64,000 nucleotides of DNA, taken from contig NW_004624854.1 in assembly GCF_000247695.1 (NCBI RefSeq), positions 2,266,707-2,330,706 of the forward strand. Reading direction: 5' to 3'. Under the pieces are notes generated by a model. It was not told the DNA's origin. It did not search any database and was given only the letters and a program-made list of their open reading frames with translations. The stretch comes from Heterocephalus glaber. Lineage: Eukaryota; Chordata; Mammalia; Rodentia; Bathyergidae. Of the stretch, positions 12,398 through 22,864 are shown piece by piece. The first letter of the stretch is position 1. Each line of letters opens with the position of its first letter. The position numbers and the translations under genes are program-made.

Positions 12398-14107
12398 CAT
12401 GTTTTGAACATGTGCAATTCAAATAAAGTGTTAGAAGCATTATCTAAAAATAGAGATTTTAATAAAAGTTACTTTATTTTTCCATAAAACATTCTGAAGA
12501 GGGTGCACAAGTTCAGTTAGAAAAATGTGTCTCAAACAAATACCAACCAGGAGTTTGGTAAGTCTTTCTGTAAATGGAACATGGCTGGAAAGTAATCGTT
12601 TTTGCGTAGTAATCAGAAAAGAATCTGTTATTTGGGCAAGATTTTATCTAGACAGTAATCCGCAGAATACTCAGGAAAGTTTTCCCCAGGTGTGCAGAAA
12701 AAATACAGCAAATCACATTCCCCCTTTAACTAAATGTGTTAGAAAATGGTGGACATCATTGCGTATACTTTCCAGAAACCTAAAGGGACTCATCAGAGAA
12801 TGAGAGGCCGCGAGGGAGACAGAAACGTTCCCACATAAACATAGGCTATTATGAAGAATTGAGCCAAAGACAAAACACAAGCTCAGAAATGCACGTCGAA
12901 TCCTTCAGGATTATCTTTTCCTGCTATCTGTCATCGTCACCACCTCAGTACTGCCTTCTGTGTCTCCTACAACAAAGCAGTCTGTTTTGAAACATTCAGC
13001 AAGCCAAATACCCCAACACCTGATGCTTTCCCCGTGTCTCATCAAGGAAATTTATGGAGATGATATCTAACTACCTCAAGGGTCAAACTAAGCAGACAAA
13101 AAAAGCATGTCTATTTTGTTGAAAATGATTGGAATAGAAAATGATAGAGATGGAAATGAACCAAGTGTTCAAAACCAACAAGACTAGGGAGGAAACACAA
13201 TAAAAATCATGGAGAACAAAGGGAAAGAGCTTGAGAATTACTTGAGGATTAAGCTGAGAAGGTTAAAGCATGCTACCCTGATATTCAGGGAATATAAAGT
13301 AATAACTGACCTCATTATTTAATAGAAGAAAGTAGATTCTCACAATTAACTTTTTGTTATAAGATCTGGCAGTGACAGAATGTATACATACCTGAACTCA
13401 TTCTGCATAACTGAATTTCTTTTCTAGTATACTAGGCTAATTTTATTTTGTTAATAAGAGCTTTTACTTGGAAGGGCAGAAATTCTTACTCATTCTTGAC
13501 AATTTAAATAAAATATTGAAATTTTAAAATCACTATTATACCAAAAATATTGATATAATTCCTTTAAAATTAATCTATTAAGATATGTCATACAAAAGTG
13601 AACAGTGTCTTCTTTTTAAAACATTTTAATGAATTTAATTTATTTCCCTCAAAATATCATTTGTTATTAGAAAATTTGTCCAGAGTAACCCATGGCTATA
13701 GAATGTAGATTAAGCAACTCTAGCCATTTATTTTACCTTTTGCAGGTAATTTTAGGCAGAATGCTATGTTTTGAAGCCAGGTAAGAGCAAGTGAGTTAAA
13801 AATTTATTTGACTTTATTGCTAACCATTCAACCATTATGAGATTTGAAATCAAACATTAGTTTAGATGGTACTGGGTGGGGGTCACCTAGCCAGGCTTTG
13901 ATTGTGGCTTACAATAGATTTCTCCCTGATACATTCAGGCTCAAGGCAGAGGATAAACAAATTGTTCTGTAATATACTTAGTCTCGGAAATACACAGAGA
14001 GTATAAATTTCATTCATTTGACTCTACAATCAGTTTTCCATGTTGGCCACTAAAGTTTCATTCCAAAGATAAGCACGTGTCAGTCGTTGGCCATATTTAG
14101 CATTAGC
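12398..14107. other. Unique AT-rich DNA, no gene seen
   Basis: Includes a 92-codon frame at 12525-12803 (+) that resembles no family I know and has no splice or codon-bias support. No repeat recognised. Confidence 0.5.
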
Positions 14108-14470
14108 TGTGGAGTGAATTGTTTCTACATCAAATTCATAGTTTGAACGTTTATTCTCCAGGGTAACTATATTTCAGAAAGATCTTTTAAAGAAGGGATT
14201 GAGGTTAAATGAATTCATATGAATGGCCTCCTAAATTAATGTAATTAGTGTCCTCATAATAAGAAGTGACCCCAGAGACACATGTATGGGGAAAGACCCA
14301 GTGAGAACTCGGGAGAGGGCGTTCAAGTAGAGCCTGCAGGAGAGAACCAACCTGCGGAGGCCTTGGTCTTGGGCTTCTTGCCTCCAAAACCTAAGAAAAG
14401 AACTCTGATTTCTAAGCCACCCAGTCTGGGTTTTGATATGGGAGCCCTGACACATGAATATAGAACTTAC
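14108..14470 (+). mobile_element. MLT1-type MaLR LTR (solo)
   Basis: Follows the MLT1 LTR along its length: GTGGAGTGAATTG at the start, GAGGTTAAATGAATTCAT, TAGTGTCCTCATAATAAGAA, a GGCCTTGGTCTTGGGCTTC block, and AAGCCACCCAGTCTGGG near the end. Divergence is high, as expected for this family, which predates the placental radiation. Short frames on both strands here (14205-14491) are shadows of the LTR. Confidence 0.88.
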
Positions 14471-14475
14471 ATAGG

Positions 14476-14660
14476 CATTTTCCTCAATTAATTCATTCCA
14501 TCCTCACAACATCCGTATGAATGGATGTTCTAAAACCAAACACTCCTGTCATGCCAAACGTGAAGGCAGGACAGAAATCCTCATGGTTTCACAGCTACCC
14601 AGGACATCAGTGCAGATGGTCGGACTCCGAAACTGTTAAGTTTAACCATCTGACTGCAGC
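14476..14660 (+). mobile_element. MIR SINE fossil
   Basis: CATCCTCACAACATCCGTAT, TTTCACAGCTACCCAGGA and GATGGTCGGACTCCGA match the MIR core and 3' half in order. It lies directly beside the MLT1 LTR. Confidence 0.8.
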
Positions 14661-14899
14661 TATGATTTGAGATGACCCGTCTAACTATGTAGGTGTATTT
14701 CTCTTAATCTTATATCCACCTATCCATCATTTCATCAATCAACCTGTTCACCTAGCTTTCTACCTGAATATTCAAAATATTTTAAATGTTTCTTCTGGAA
14801 ATTTTCATGTGTGGAAACAGCATATCACATGTAAATAAACAAAATTCCTTAATATATTTGTTTAAGAAAGAATTCTGACATAAATGAATTCTAAGTAAG

Positions 14900-15370
14900 T
14901 CACTATATTACAGTGACCTATGCATACCTGTGTTCACAGCAGCACAATTTGTAACAGCTAAATCTTGGAAGCTGCCTACAAGTCCATCAGTAAATAAATG
15001 GGTGAAGAAATGTGGTGTTCACACACAGCTGAGTATCACTCAGCCATAGAGAAGGATAAATTTGAGTCATTTGTCGGAAAATGAGTGCACCTAGAAACCG
15101 TAATATTAAGTGAAATAAATCTCACACATAAGCTTAAATAGCAAATGGTCTCTCTTCTCTGGGGAACCCAAATTATAAATAATTTAGAGAGTGAAATAAA
15201 AGATGAGTAACAGAAAACAAAACATAGATCTTTTGAAAATGGGAAGGAGACCAAGAAATGGAGTGGGAAGGAAAGGAGGGAAAGAGGAATTTAGAAGAAT
15301 TAAGATGCATGATGCAGGTACAGCAACTCCTAGCAATGAATACGGTCCTTATGTACAACGTGCACTCGTT
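14900..15370 (+). mobile_element. L1 3' end (ORF2 tail and 3' UTR), sense
   Basis: Recognisable L1 ORF2-tail blocks: TGTTCACAGCAGCACAATTT, AAGTCCATCAGTAAATAAAT, GAGTATCACTCAGCCATAGA, then the 3' UTR including a purine-rich stretch at 15238-15290. Frames are broken; a dead 5'-truncated copy. Confidence 0.85.
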
Positions 15371-15766
15371 TAAAAAAATCAATTTATTTTTGCCATTGCT
15401 TTTGCTGTTGAATTGTTTGAATTCCTAATATTTTTAATATTAAATCCCAGCTATAAAGTGTGACTGAAATATGTGATGAATATTTAAAGTTTTACAATTA
15501 GAGTAAAATACACATTGTCATTAATTCCCCTCAAAATAATCCCCTCACTTCACACGCATTTATTTCATCCTTCTTGCCACTTTGTGCAGCAGTTCTCAAA
15601 GTCCTTTTTGGTGTGTTTATCTGATATGATAAACAACACAGAGAATGCTGCTGCCCGGTGCCACCCAGTGCCAGCGTCACAGCATTCTCGTCCACCTTAT
15701 TCACTGCATCTAGCACCACGATTTCAGGCTCTTCCCCCAAATCAAAACGACCATGAAAAGTAAGAG
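15371..15766. other. No gene seen
   Basis: AT-rich with a slightly GC-richer end. Frames of 82 codons exist on both strands over the same bases (15515-15779), which argues against either being real. Confidence 0.5.
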
Positions 15767-16199
15767 TGAGACTGAACAACAGTTACTCCATTTTGTAATA
15801 GGGCCCCAACTTGTCTGCTTCTGTTACAGATCACCAGGTAGACATCGAGTTCCAGGAGTGTACTTGTTGTTGTGCCAGGAAGGTCTGTTGTCTGCGCAGT
15901 GTTCCGTCATGCTTTCCCAACTCCATATCTGAATATGTTATCTTAAGAACAATCTGTAAAAGTTCCTTCTGCGTTTTGCTTCTGTATTTCTGCTTGCCAA
16001 CTTCCCTCTAGCATCTCCTATAAAAGGACCTCAGGCTCTGAGCCGGGCGCCTCTCTAAGCTTGGTGCTTGGAGAGTGCCGTCTGGCCAGACTAATAAAGG
16101 TCTGTTTTACTTTCACAACTTGTCCGGTGTGTTCCCTCCTGGGTGATCTTTGCTGTAGTCAGCTCCTCGGAGCGTTTGGTGAGACACACGGTCTTACAG
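15767..16199 (+). mobile_element. Probable solo LTR of an endogenous retrovirus
   Basis: About 430 bp starting TGAGACTGAACAACAG and ending GGTCTTACA, so it has TG...CA ends. It contains a TATA box (TATAAAAGG, 16019-16027) and a poly(A) signal (AATAAA, 16093-16098), followed by a GT/T-rich stretch, the normal U3-R-U5 order. GTAAG occurs within a few bases of both ends and may be a shifted or mutated target duplication. No internal region adjoins, so it is a solo LTR. The family is not identified; it differs from the MaLR LTRs elsewhere in the window. Confidence 0.65.
16019..16027 (+). promoter_or_regulatory. TATA box of the solo LTR
   Basis: TATAAAAGG, about 74 bases before the LTR's AATAAA. 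In LTRs of this layout it would position transcript start at the U3/R border. Whether it is active is unknown. Confidence 0.55.
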
Positions 16200-16235
16200 T
16201 AAGCACGTGGAATGGACTCAGCACACTGAGGCACC

Positions 16236-16320
16236 CAATTTCTATTTTAGTTAGGTCATTATTGGTTTTAAAAATCAATATTAAGAATTCATTATTGAAT
16301 GATCAGTTTGTATTTTCCGA
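16236..16320. repeat. 85-bp direct repeat, left copy
   Basis: CAATTTCTATTTTAGTTAGG and the following 65 bases recur with few changes at 17433-17516, in the same orientation. The right copy is continuous with antisense L1 sequence, so this left copy looks like the duplicated one. Confidence 0.9.
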
Positions 16321-16429
16321 ACACAAAGGGACTTGTAGAGCTGCTTCAAAAGTCATGAATGTGGTGGGTGTGTTTGTGTGAAGCAAGGGGGCACCTGAGG
16401 GGGACTGACGGCTATAGGCTATTTTTCAC

Positions 16430-16979
16430 TCTGTTCTTTGCTCTTATGGGGAGGATGTTTTTACTTTGCTTTAGTCCCAGTTATTTATTTTTGCTTTTGT
16501 CGCTTGCACTTTTTGTATGCAATTCAAAAAATCATGGCCAAGAACAATGTCAGGGAGCTTTTCCCCGTTTATCTTTCTAGGAGTTTTGCAGCTTCCCTTC
16601 TTCAGCACATTTCGAGTGTGTTATTGTGCATGATGTTAATATACGTTTTCAACGCCATTCATTTCCTCCCAGACCCTATTTCTATTTGCTGTAAAGACTC
16701 TTTTCCAACTGTGTCTCTTTTCGTGCCCCTGTCAACAATTAGTTGACGGTATATGTTTGTTTTATTCCCAAGCTTTCTACTCCATTCCATGGCCTGTGAG
16801 TCTGTATTTATGACAGGACCCCACTGCTATGAGTACTGTATCTTTGTAATATAATTTATATTCAGGAAGTGTGATGCCTCCAATATTTTTGTTCTCAGGA
16901 TGGCCTTGGTTCTTCATGATCTTTTGTACTCCAATATGAATTTTAGAATTGTGTTTTATATTTCTGTGAACAGTTCTAT
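16430..16979 (-). mobile_element. L1 ORF2 fragment, antisense (left part)
   Basis: On the minus strand this encodes recognisable L1 ORF2 C-terminal sequence: the frame at 16777-17058 contains GGITLPEYKLYYKDTVLIAV, a conserved L1 block. Blocks such as TGTCAGGGAGCTTTTCCCCG on the + strand are the usual reverse L1 pattern. Frames are broken. It continues at 17206 after a repeat interruption. Confidence 0.85.
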
Positions 16980-16980
16980 T

Positions 16981-17022
16981 GTGTATGTGTGTGTGTGTGA
17001 GAGAGAGAAAGAGAGAGAGAGA
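16981..17022. repeat. (TG)n(GA)n compound microsatellite
   Basis: A TG run passes into a GA run next to the composite SINE that interrupts the L1. Confidence 0.9.
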
Positions 17023-17205
17023 CCAGGCCTCATGCATGCCAGTAAAGTTATCTACCACTGAGATACATCCCCAGTCTTTTCTATGTTTTCAAAATGTTGA
17101 TACAAACTCTAACTTACCCAGACTAGCTTCAAAATTGCAATCCTCCTGCCTCGGCCTCCCACGTAGCTTGGCCATCAAGTGTAATGCACCATGCCTTGCT
17201 TCTCT
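17023..17205 (-). mobile_element. Composite SINE (tRNA-like plus B1-like), minus strand
   Basis: 17025-17075 has reverse tRNA-SINE sequence ending ACATCCCCAGTC. 17105-17195 has reverse B1-like sequence (AATCCTCCTGCCTCGGCCTC). The ID-B1 order matches B4-type composites of rodents. Old and diverged; it sits inside the antisense L1 and so is younger than it. Confidence 0.7.
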
Positions 17206-17432
17206 GGGATTTTGATAGGTATTAGGCTGAATTAGTGTATCACTTTGGGTAGTAGGAAATTTTACATCATTTCTTCCAGTCCTTGAATAAAGGATATATT
17301 TCCATTTATTCCTGGTATATTCAAATTCTTTCATCAACATTTTATTGTTTTAAGTGTACAGACATTTCATATTCCTTGTTAAATTTATACCTATGTTTGT
17401 TTTTCATACCATTATAAATAAAGTTGCTTTCT
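17206..17432 (-). mobile_element. L1 ORF2 fragment, antisense (right part)
   Basis: Continues the L1 into the reverse-transcriptase end: TGGGATTTTGATAGGTATTA, TCACTTTGGGTAGTAGGAA and TTCCATTTATTCCTGG are reverse-complement ORF2 landmarks in the expected order. No intact frame. Confidence 0.85.
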
Positions 17433-17516
17433 CAATTTCTATTTTAGTTAGGTCATTATTGATTTAAAAAATCAATATTAAAAACTCATTATTGAATGAT
17501 TAATTTGTATTTTCCA
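17433..17516. repeat. 85-bp direct repeat, right copy
   Basis: Matches 16236-16320 with only a handful of differences. The first 30 or so bases are plausible L1 sequence continuing from 17432. It ends exactly where the L1 changes to sense orientation. Confidence 0.9.
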
Positions 17517-17520
17517 ACAT

Positions 17521-18540
17521 TATCAAAAAACCTAATAACTGGATGTGTACAAAGGATACACATGGTCATTTCTCCAAGGAAGAGCTAAAAATGGCCCACA
17601 GGTATATACTAAGTGCTCTGCATCACCGATCTCCAGGGATATATGAATCAAACCCACAATGAGCCTCACTCCTCAGGATCCTAGAGAAAAAGACAAGAGA
17701 TTACAAGTGCTGACAAGGTGATGACCACAGACTCTCACACACTGATGATACAGTGTAGCTTGGTGCAGTCATCATGGAAATCCCTGCAGCGATTTCTGTT
17801 AGGGACATAAAAATGGAAATAGTGTCTGACTGAGGAATCATTCTTCTGTGTGTGCAGCAGGAAAAGAAATTAGCACTTAACATGGTGCACTCCCATGTTC
17901 ATTATGCTCCCTAGTCACAAGAGCTAAGCTGAGATCTGGAAACAACTTAAGTATCCATTTGTGGACAAATGGATGAAGAAATTGTCACACACACATGTAC
18001 ACACACACACACACACACATGCGTGCATGTGGAATATTATTCAGCTTTCAAAAAGAAGATGCTGCCATTTTCAACCAAATAGAAGAAAGTGCAGGGTATT
18101 ATAAGAGAAAAATAAATCAGGAAGAAAGAAAAATACTGCACAATGTTTATATACAAAATCTGAAAATAAAATTGAAAACGTAGAAATGGCAGAACACTGG
18201 TTAACGGGAAGTGGGCGGCAGGGAAGGACAAAGAGAATCCATAGGTCAAAACTCCACAACTGCGATGATGCAGAATGAACCCAGAGCTCTGATAGTACAG
18301 AATAAGGGGTGTGGTTAATAATATTGTATTCTGTACAAGGAAATTCCCGAGAGTCAATTTTAGGTGTTTTCAATATGTTTAAAAGAGGTAACTATGTGAG
18401 ATGATAAATATATTAATTTTGTTGGCTGTAGTGATCATTATACTATATGCAGCAAAATATAATGTGCTTCTGAAGGCCATACAATCAAAATAAATATATA
18501 AAATACAGACGCATGTGAAATAAAGGGCACACATAGAAAA
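17521..18540 (+). mobile_element. L1 3' part (ORF2 tail to 3' end), sense
   Basis: L1 landmarks on the + strand: CATTTCTCCAAGGAAGAGCT, CACTCCCATGTTCATTATGC, AAGTATCCATTTGTGGACAA, GGAATATTATTCAGC. An internal CA microsatellite (17986-18020) replaces the usual ACACACA segment. With the antisense L1 to its left it forms an inverted pair, consistent with 5' inversion during insertion. Confidence 0.85.
17986..18020. repeat. (CA)n microsatellite within L1
   Basis: An expanded CA run at the point where L1 sequences carry a short ACACAC block; grown after insertion. Confidence 0.9.
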
Positions 18541-19538
18541 ATCAGTTAAAATCTTTTAACCTTACTTGAGGTTTTTAAGTTCGAGAGTAAGTTTCTGATA
18601 TTGTTTGTGTGTCTTCTCCTTCTGTAAATACTTCATTTACAATCCACTTATCTCACTTATCAGAACTAGGAAGTGAACACCTGCACACTGTGGTCTGCTC
18701 TAAAGTCCTCATTCTGGTTTAGGTGACCGACGTCATAATGCTTTATATCAATGTAGGACACTGGGTCATGCACTGCATTTGATTACTGTGCCTCTTTCCT
18801 CTCTTCTGCCTTGGGATATTATCATTTTCTTTTAGCGAATAAGCCAGTGACTGCATTACTGGCCACTAATTTGTGCTGTCTGATATTTCTAGATTTGGGT
18901 TACGAGGGCTTTATGGGGAGCACCATGGAATCGGGGTGTCAGCCTCCGTGCCCGGTGCTCCTCAGCACAGGCCCTGGGCACCCGTCAGCATGGGGTATGT
19001 TAGGACGGTCACTGCAGCTCCTCGCTGTGTCTGGTTCCACTCTCTCCTGGGTTATACTGAGTTGATGTAAATGTCTCGTGAGTCTTTAAATTTTCATCCG
19101 CTATTATTGTAATTCCCCGAGTCATGCCTGAGAGAATTTTGAAACTAATGTTTGACAACTGGTGATTATTGTTGACTATAAGAAAGGGCTGTTCTCACAC
19201 ACTCGTGTGTGTATTAAGATGACTCAAAAACAGTTAATTCAAATAAGAGGTTGCATTGCAATCCTTTACTATTTCTATCCTCTGGAACTGTGAGATAATA
19301 GCTTTCTCTTTTATATCCACTGAGTTTTTGATACTTTGTTATGGATGCCAAAAAACCTGATGTTGCTGCATTAGTAGAGTGTAGTCACATTTCTACATTA
19401 TACAACATATCTCTATAGATCAGAAATAGTGTTAATGTTCTGATTTTCAGTTTAATTCATTTGACAGAGCAGGAAAATTTTCTGTAATTCATTACGTGCT
19501 TAGTGGTCCAGATATTTAAAATGTGAGCCACTAAATCT
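18541..19538. other. Unique DNA, no gene seen
   Basis: AT-rich except for a modestly GC-rich stretch at 18890-19060. Two overlapping + frames there (18811-19065, 18873-19070) match no family I know. No repeat recognised. Confidence 0.5.
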
Positions 19539-19539
19539 G

Positions 19540-19665
19540 GGCCTGTGGCACACATTGGTCACCCAGGCACTCAGAAGGCTGAGGTAGGAAAATAGTCATG
19601 AGTTCAAGGCCAGCCTGGAATACATAGTGAGACCTTGTCTCAAAAAATAAAACAAACAAAAATCA
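19540..19665 (+). mobile_element. B1-like SINE, plus strand
   Basis: GGCCTGTGGCACACATTGGT at the 5' end, GCACTCAGAAGGCTGAGGTA, AGTTCAAGGCCAGCCTGGAA, GAGACCTTGTCTCAAAAAAT and an A-rich tail: the complete B1 order. Moderately diverged. Confidence 0.9.
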
Positions 19666-19669
19666 ACCA

Positions 19670-20725
19670 TTAATATTTGACATTAGAAGTAAACAAATTA
19701 CACGATGAATTAAAGATTAGAAAGGCAGATGCCACAACAAAATAGAATATACTTCACTCAGGTAAAAATCTCCATCTCTGGATTGAATGACTCTATGAAG
19801 AAGAAGACTATTTATAACAATATAAACACTTATTTAGCTTAATGGGAGGAACTGGACAAGCAGAAGCCTTAGAGAGTATATATCTCAATTATTTTGGAAG
19901 TAAATGTTTTGAAATTTATTTGAAAATCTAATTTGGTTTAATTAAATGAATGGATTCTGGATATACAGATGGTAACCAATGCAAGTTATTTACCTTTTGC
20001 CACAACTCATAAAATTTTCATGGTGAGGTTGGTCACTCCACTATTTTAAAGATAAACACTAAATGTTTACCTTTTAACAAACATTAAACTGCTCTGGAGA
20101 ACAAAAAGGGAACAGATTGTCCTTTAATTCCTTACAGAATTTTCTTTCTATGCATCGATTTTCCCTATTTTTAATAAAATATAATACCATTAGCATCCAT
20201 AATTTAAATGAGTTTTTCTGTTGAAAATAAGGAATATGTTATTACATTTACTTATCAAAATGAACCTTTGTAAATATGCTGAAATAGCAGAAATCCTAAA
20301 ATACCAATAAATATTCTGAAAAAATAGCAAACAATAAGTTCTTAAAAACATCTGATAAATATATTTGCCTCATTTTCATCATTCTTATTTGTTTTACTTT
20401 GGTGAAAATATGGCACAGGTTTTAATATTTTCATACTAAAATTAATTTAAAGTTATTAGACCCATTTTTATGTTACTCTTGGGGAAGTAACATTGTTATA
20501 TATAAAGTAGACTATGTAGAATTATTTTCATAAACTGTGAGTTGATTATGAGCTGAAGCATTATTTTGGTAACCTAAATTCTTTACTAAAACAACACATT
20601 CCAATGAGTGTACCAGTACCGTCTCGATGCAGTATGAGTCACTGAGTTTCAAATACACTGTTTCCTTTAAACCTTTCTCCAGTTTGAATACCATGCGTAG
20701 AATTCATATTAACTTCTTTTCTTTT
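19670..20725. other. Unique AT-rich DNA, no gene seen
   Basis: No recognised repeat family, exon or RNA gene. Confidence 0.5.
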
Positions 20726-20726
20726 T

Positions 20727-20816
20727 TTTAAGTGGTGCTTAGGATTAAACCAGGGTGTTTCACATGGCTTATGTGTAGAGCGTGTGCCCTGCAACTGAGC
20801 TACATCCCCAGGCCCC
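20727..20816 (-). mobile_element. tRNA-derived ID-like SINE, minus strand
   Basis: A T-rich tail, then ATTAAACCAGGGTGTTTCAC (altered B-box side), CTGAGCTACATCCCCAGGCC (reverse A box and 5' end). It has an ordinary ID-type body rather than the GGTACC type, and more changes, so it is older. Confidence 0.8.
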
Positions 20817-20854
20817 TCGGGTTGGAATCTAATTGCCACTGTAGCAGTAGTAAG

Positions 20855-21130
20855 AGGTGTGACTGTTAGGGGTTAATTAGGGCTCAAGGGCTTGACATTC
20901 AGGATGGATTAATGCCCTATCTCAGGGTCAAGCTCCTAATTACAGTAATGAGTTCTTTATGCCAGAGCAAGTGGGGTCCTCATTCAGCCTCTCTCACCTT
21001 CAGCCAGCAAGAAGAGGTAACAAGAAGGTCCTCACTGGGACCTGGCCCCTTGACTTTGGGTGACTCCGCTTCCAAAACCCAGGGGGAATAAATTCCTGTT
21101 CTTTACAAGTGACTAAGCCTCACATGCGCT
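20855..21130 (+). mobile_element. MaLR-like LTR
   Basis: The 3' half follows MST/MLT1-class LTRs: AGAAGGTCCTCACTGGGACC, GGGGGAATAAATTCCTGTTC, TTTACAAGTGACTAAGCC. The AATAAA at 21087 would be its poly(A) signal. The 5' boundary is uncertain. It could be the left LTR of a decayed element whose right LTR is at 22865, but the two are too diverged to pair by eye. Confidence 0.6.
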
Positions 21131-21535
21131 GTTGTAATGTGATAGGCAACCTGATTCCATTTTGTGCCTCATCACCGACCCCCCCCCCCATTTCATGTAA
21201 AGTTGAGTGATTCCGTGTGGTCACCTCCCCACCTTGGGTGTCCCTTTGGTTGATGTCACTGCATCCTGTTTTGTAGAGCAGTCTACAACTGTGTTATCTT
21301 TATGACTTTGTGAACAGAGTACTCAGCACCTGTGTGATATTTTGTTTCAACTAAACTGTGTGTGAAACTTCCCCTGATCCCCACTAACCTAGCAAAGTTC
21401 TACTTCTGTGAGATTCTCCTTGCACTTCTCCTCTCCCTGAGCCCTCCCCACCTAGAAGAGCCACTGAAAAACCCACAATCTGCTTTTTGTCATCAAGAGT
21501 TTTTGAGCGCGAGCGAGTTGCTCTTTATTGCTGGC
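21131..21535. other. No gene seen; poly-C run
   Basis: Holds an eleven-base C run at 21179-21189 and otherwise unique sequence. It may be eroded retroviral internal sequence, which I cannot confirm. Confidence 0.4.
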
Positions 21536-21550
21536 AATAAAAGGACTCAA

Positions 21551-21642
21551 GGGCCAGGGATTTAGCTCAGTGGTTCTGCTGCCTGCTTCACAAGTGCAAG
21601 GTCCGGAGTTCAATCCCTGGTACCAAAATAAATAAATAAATA
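21551..21642 (+). mobile_element. tRNA-derived ID-like SINE (GGTACC type), complete
   Basis: GGGCCAGGGATTTAGCTCAG (A box), GGAGTTCAATCCC (B box), TGGTACC, then an AAAT-repeat tail. A perfect 15-bp target-site duplication, AATAAAAGGACTCAA, lies at 21536-21550 and 21643-21657. This is the best-defined insertion in the window and is young. Confidence 0.96.
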
Positions 21643-21659
21643 AATAAAAGGACTCAAAT

Positions 21660-22450
21660 TTGGCTCAGAGTGTGATGATTCTCTATAATCTCTCATGATT
21701 TAGTATAACAGTAGCAGCTCAGAATGAACTAAAAAATGAAGCTGATACCCAGAAGGGAGAAACAAGAAAGATTTGGAGGAGGAACAGGAACAAGCCCTGA
21801 CTGCCACACATGGTAAACAGAAGATGATTCTGTTAAGAGCCCAGATGAAGAGAACCACAGTTGACTATAGGGTCTCAGGACTTGTGGCCTTAAAATCCAC
21901 TTCAAGCTTCTCACCACTGCATCACCTTGCTGGACTCCCAGTCACACCAGCCATGGCTAAGAGGCTCACGTGTTGCCTAAGGCCCCAGCCTGGAAGTTGC
22001 AATGAATAATCTGTGGTAGCATCCACCTGGGACTGATGCAAGGCTCATGGAGCATAAAAGCTGAGGAAGTATGGTTTCTGCCACTGCAGTGCAAAGGATA
22101 TTGTGGGCCATGTTGGGAGTCACACAGAGGTGGAGTCACCAGGAGGGTTAGACCCATCAGAGATGTGGAGAGACAGCATAACAGTGCCTTCCACAGCAAG
22201 CAGGGCTACCTCTCAGCCACCATCATGATTCCTACCTGGAGGACCCACGGGATGCATTTCCCATCCATGCCAGCTGGTGTGGGCTGGGCCTGCCTATGTC
22301 ACAGGGACAGGGCTATATGAAACCCTGGGTGACTAACACTTGTCCCACAGTGCCCAGAGGGAAAAATGAAGTTGGGAAGATTATTCTAGAGCTGTAATAT
22401 TCACAGTCTGGCTTGTGTGCTTGTTTTGTACTTGATTTTTATGGTTGTTG
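21660..22450. other. GC-richer unexplained stretch, possibly LTR-element internal remnant
   Basis: Less AT-rich than its surroundings and lying between two MaLR-like LTRs. Overlapping short frames on both strands (21729-22320) match no protein I know. Internal regions of MaLR elements look like this, but I cannot match it securely. Confidence 0.3.
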
Positions 22451-22452
22451 TT

Positions 22453-22590
22453 TTGAGACAGGGTCTTGCTATGTATTCCAGGTTGGCCTTGAACTCACTA
22501 TACGGTCTAGGCTGGCCTTGAACTCATGGCAGTCCTCCTGCCTCAGCCTCCTGAGTACTGGAATGATAGGTGTATGTCACTATAAGTGCT
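22453..22590 (-). mobile_element. B1-like SINE with internal duplication, minus strand
   Basis: GAGACAGGGTCTTGCTATGT, then GGTTGGCCTTGAACTCACTA followed at once by GGCTGGCCTTGAACTCATGG, the internal duplication of rodent B1, then TCCTCCTGCCTCAGCCTCCT and a 5'-end remnant. Fairly well preserved. Confidence 0.92.
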
Positions 22591-22864
22591 TAATGAATTA
22601 TAGAAAGTTTTCTGACTTTCTTAGAGGTATTCAACTGAAAACCAGAATGTTAGTACTATTTCTGATCTATGGAAATATGCAGTATAATGTAGAAGTTTGA
22701 CTACACCCCACCAATATAGCAACATTAATTTTCTGGGCATCCATAACAAAGTAACATGTGTGCTCTGCATGACACTTCCCCTTGGGGGTTTTTAGATTGT
22801 GCTGGAAGGAGTTAAGACTTTCAGGCTTTGGGAATGGAATGGATGCATTTTTTGTGTGAGAAGG

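Noticed and set aside
14205..14491. Overlapping short frames on both strands
   Set aside because: They fall inside the MLT1 LTR.
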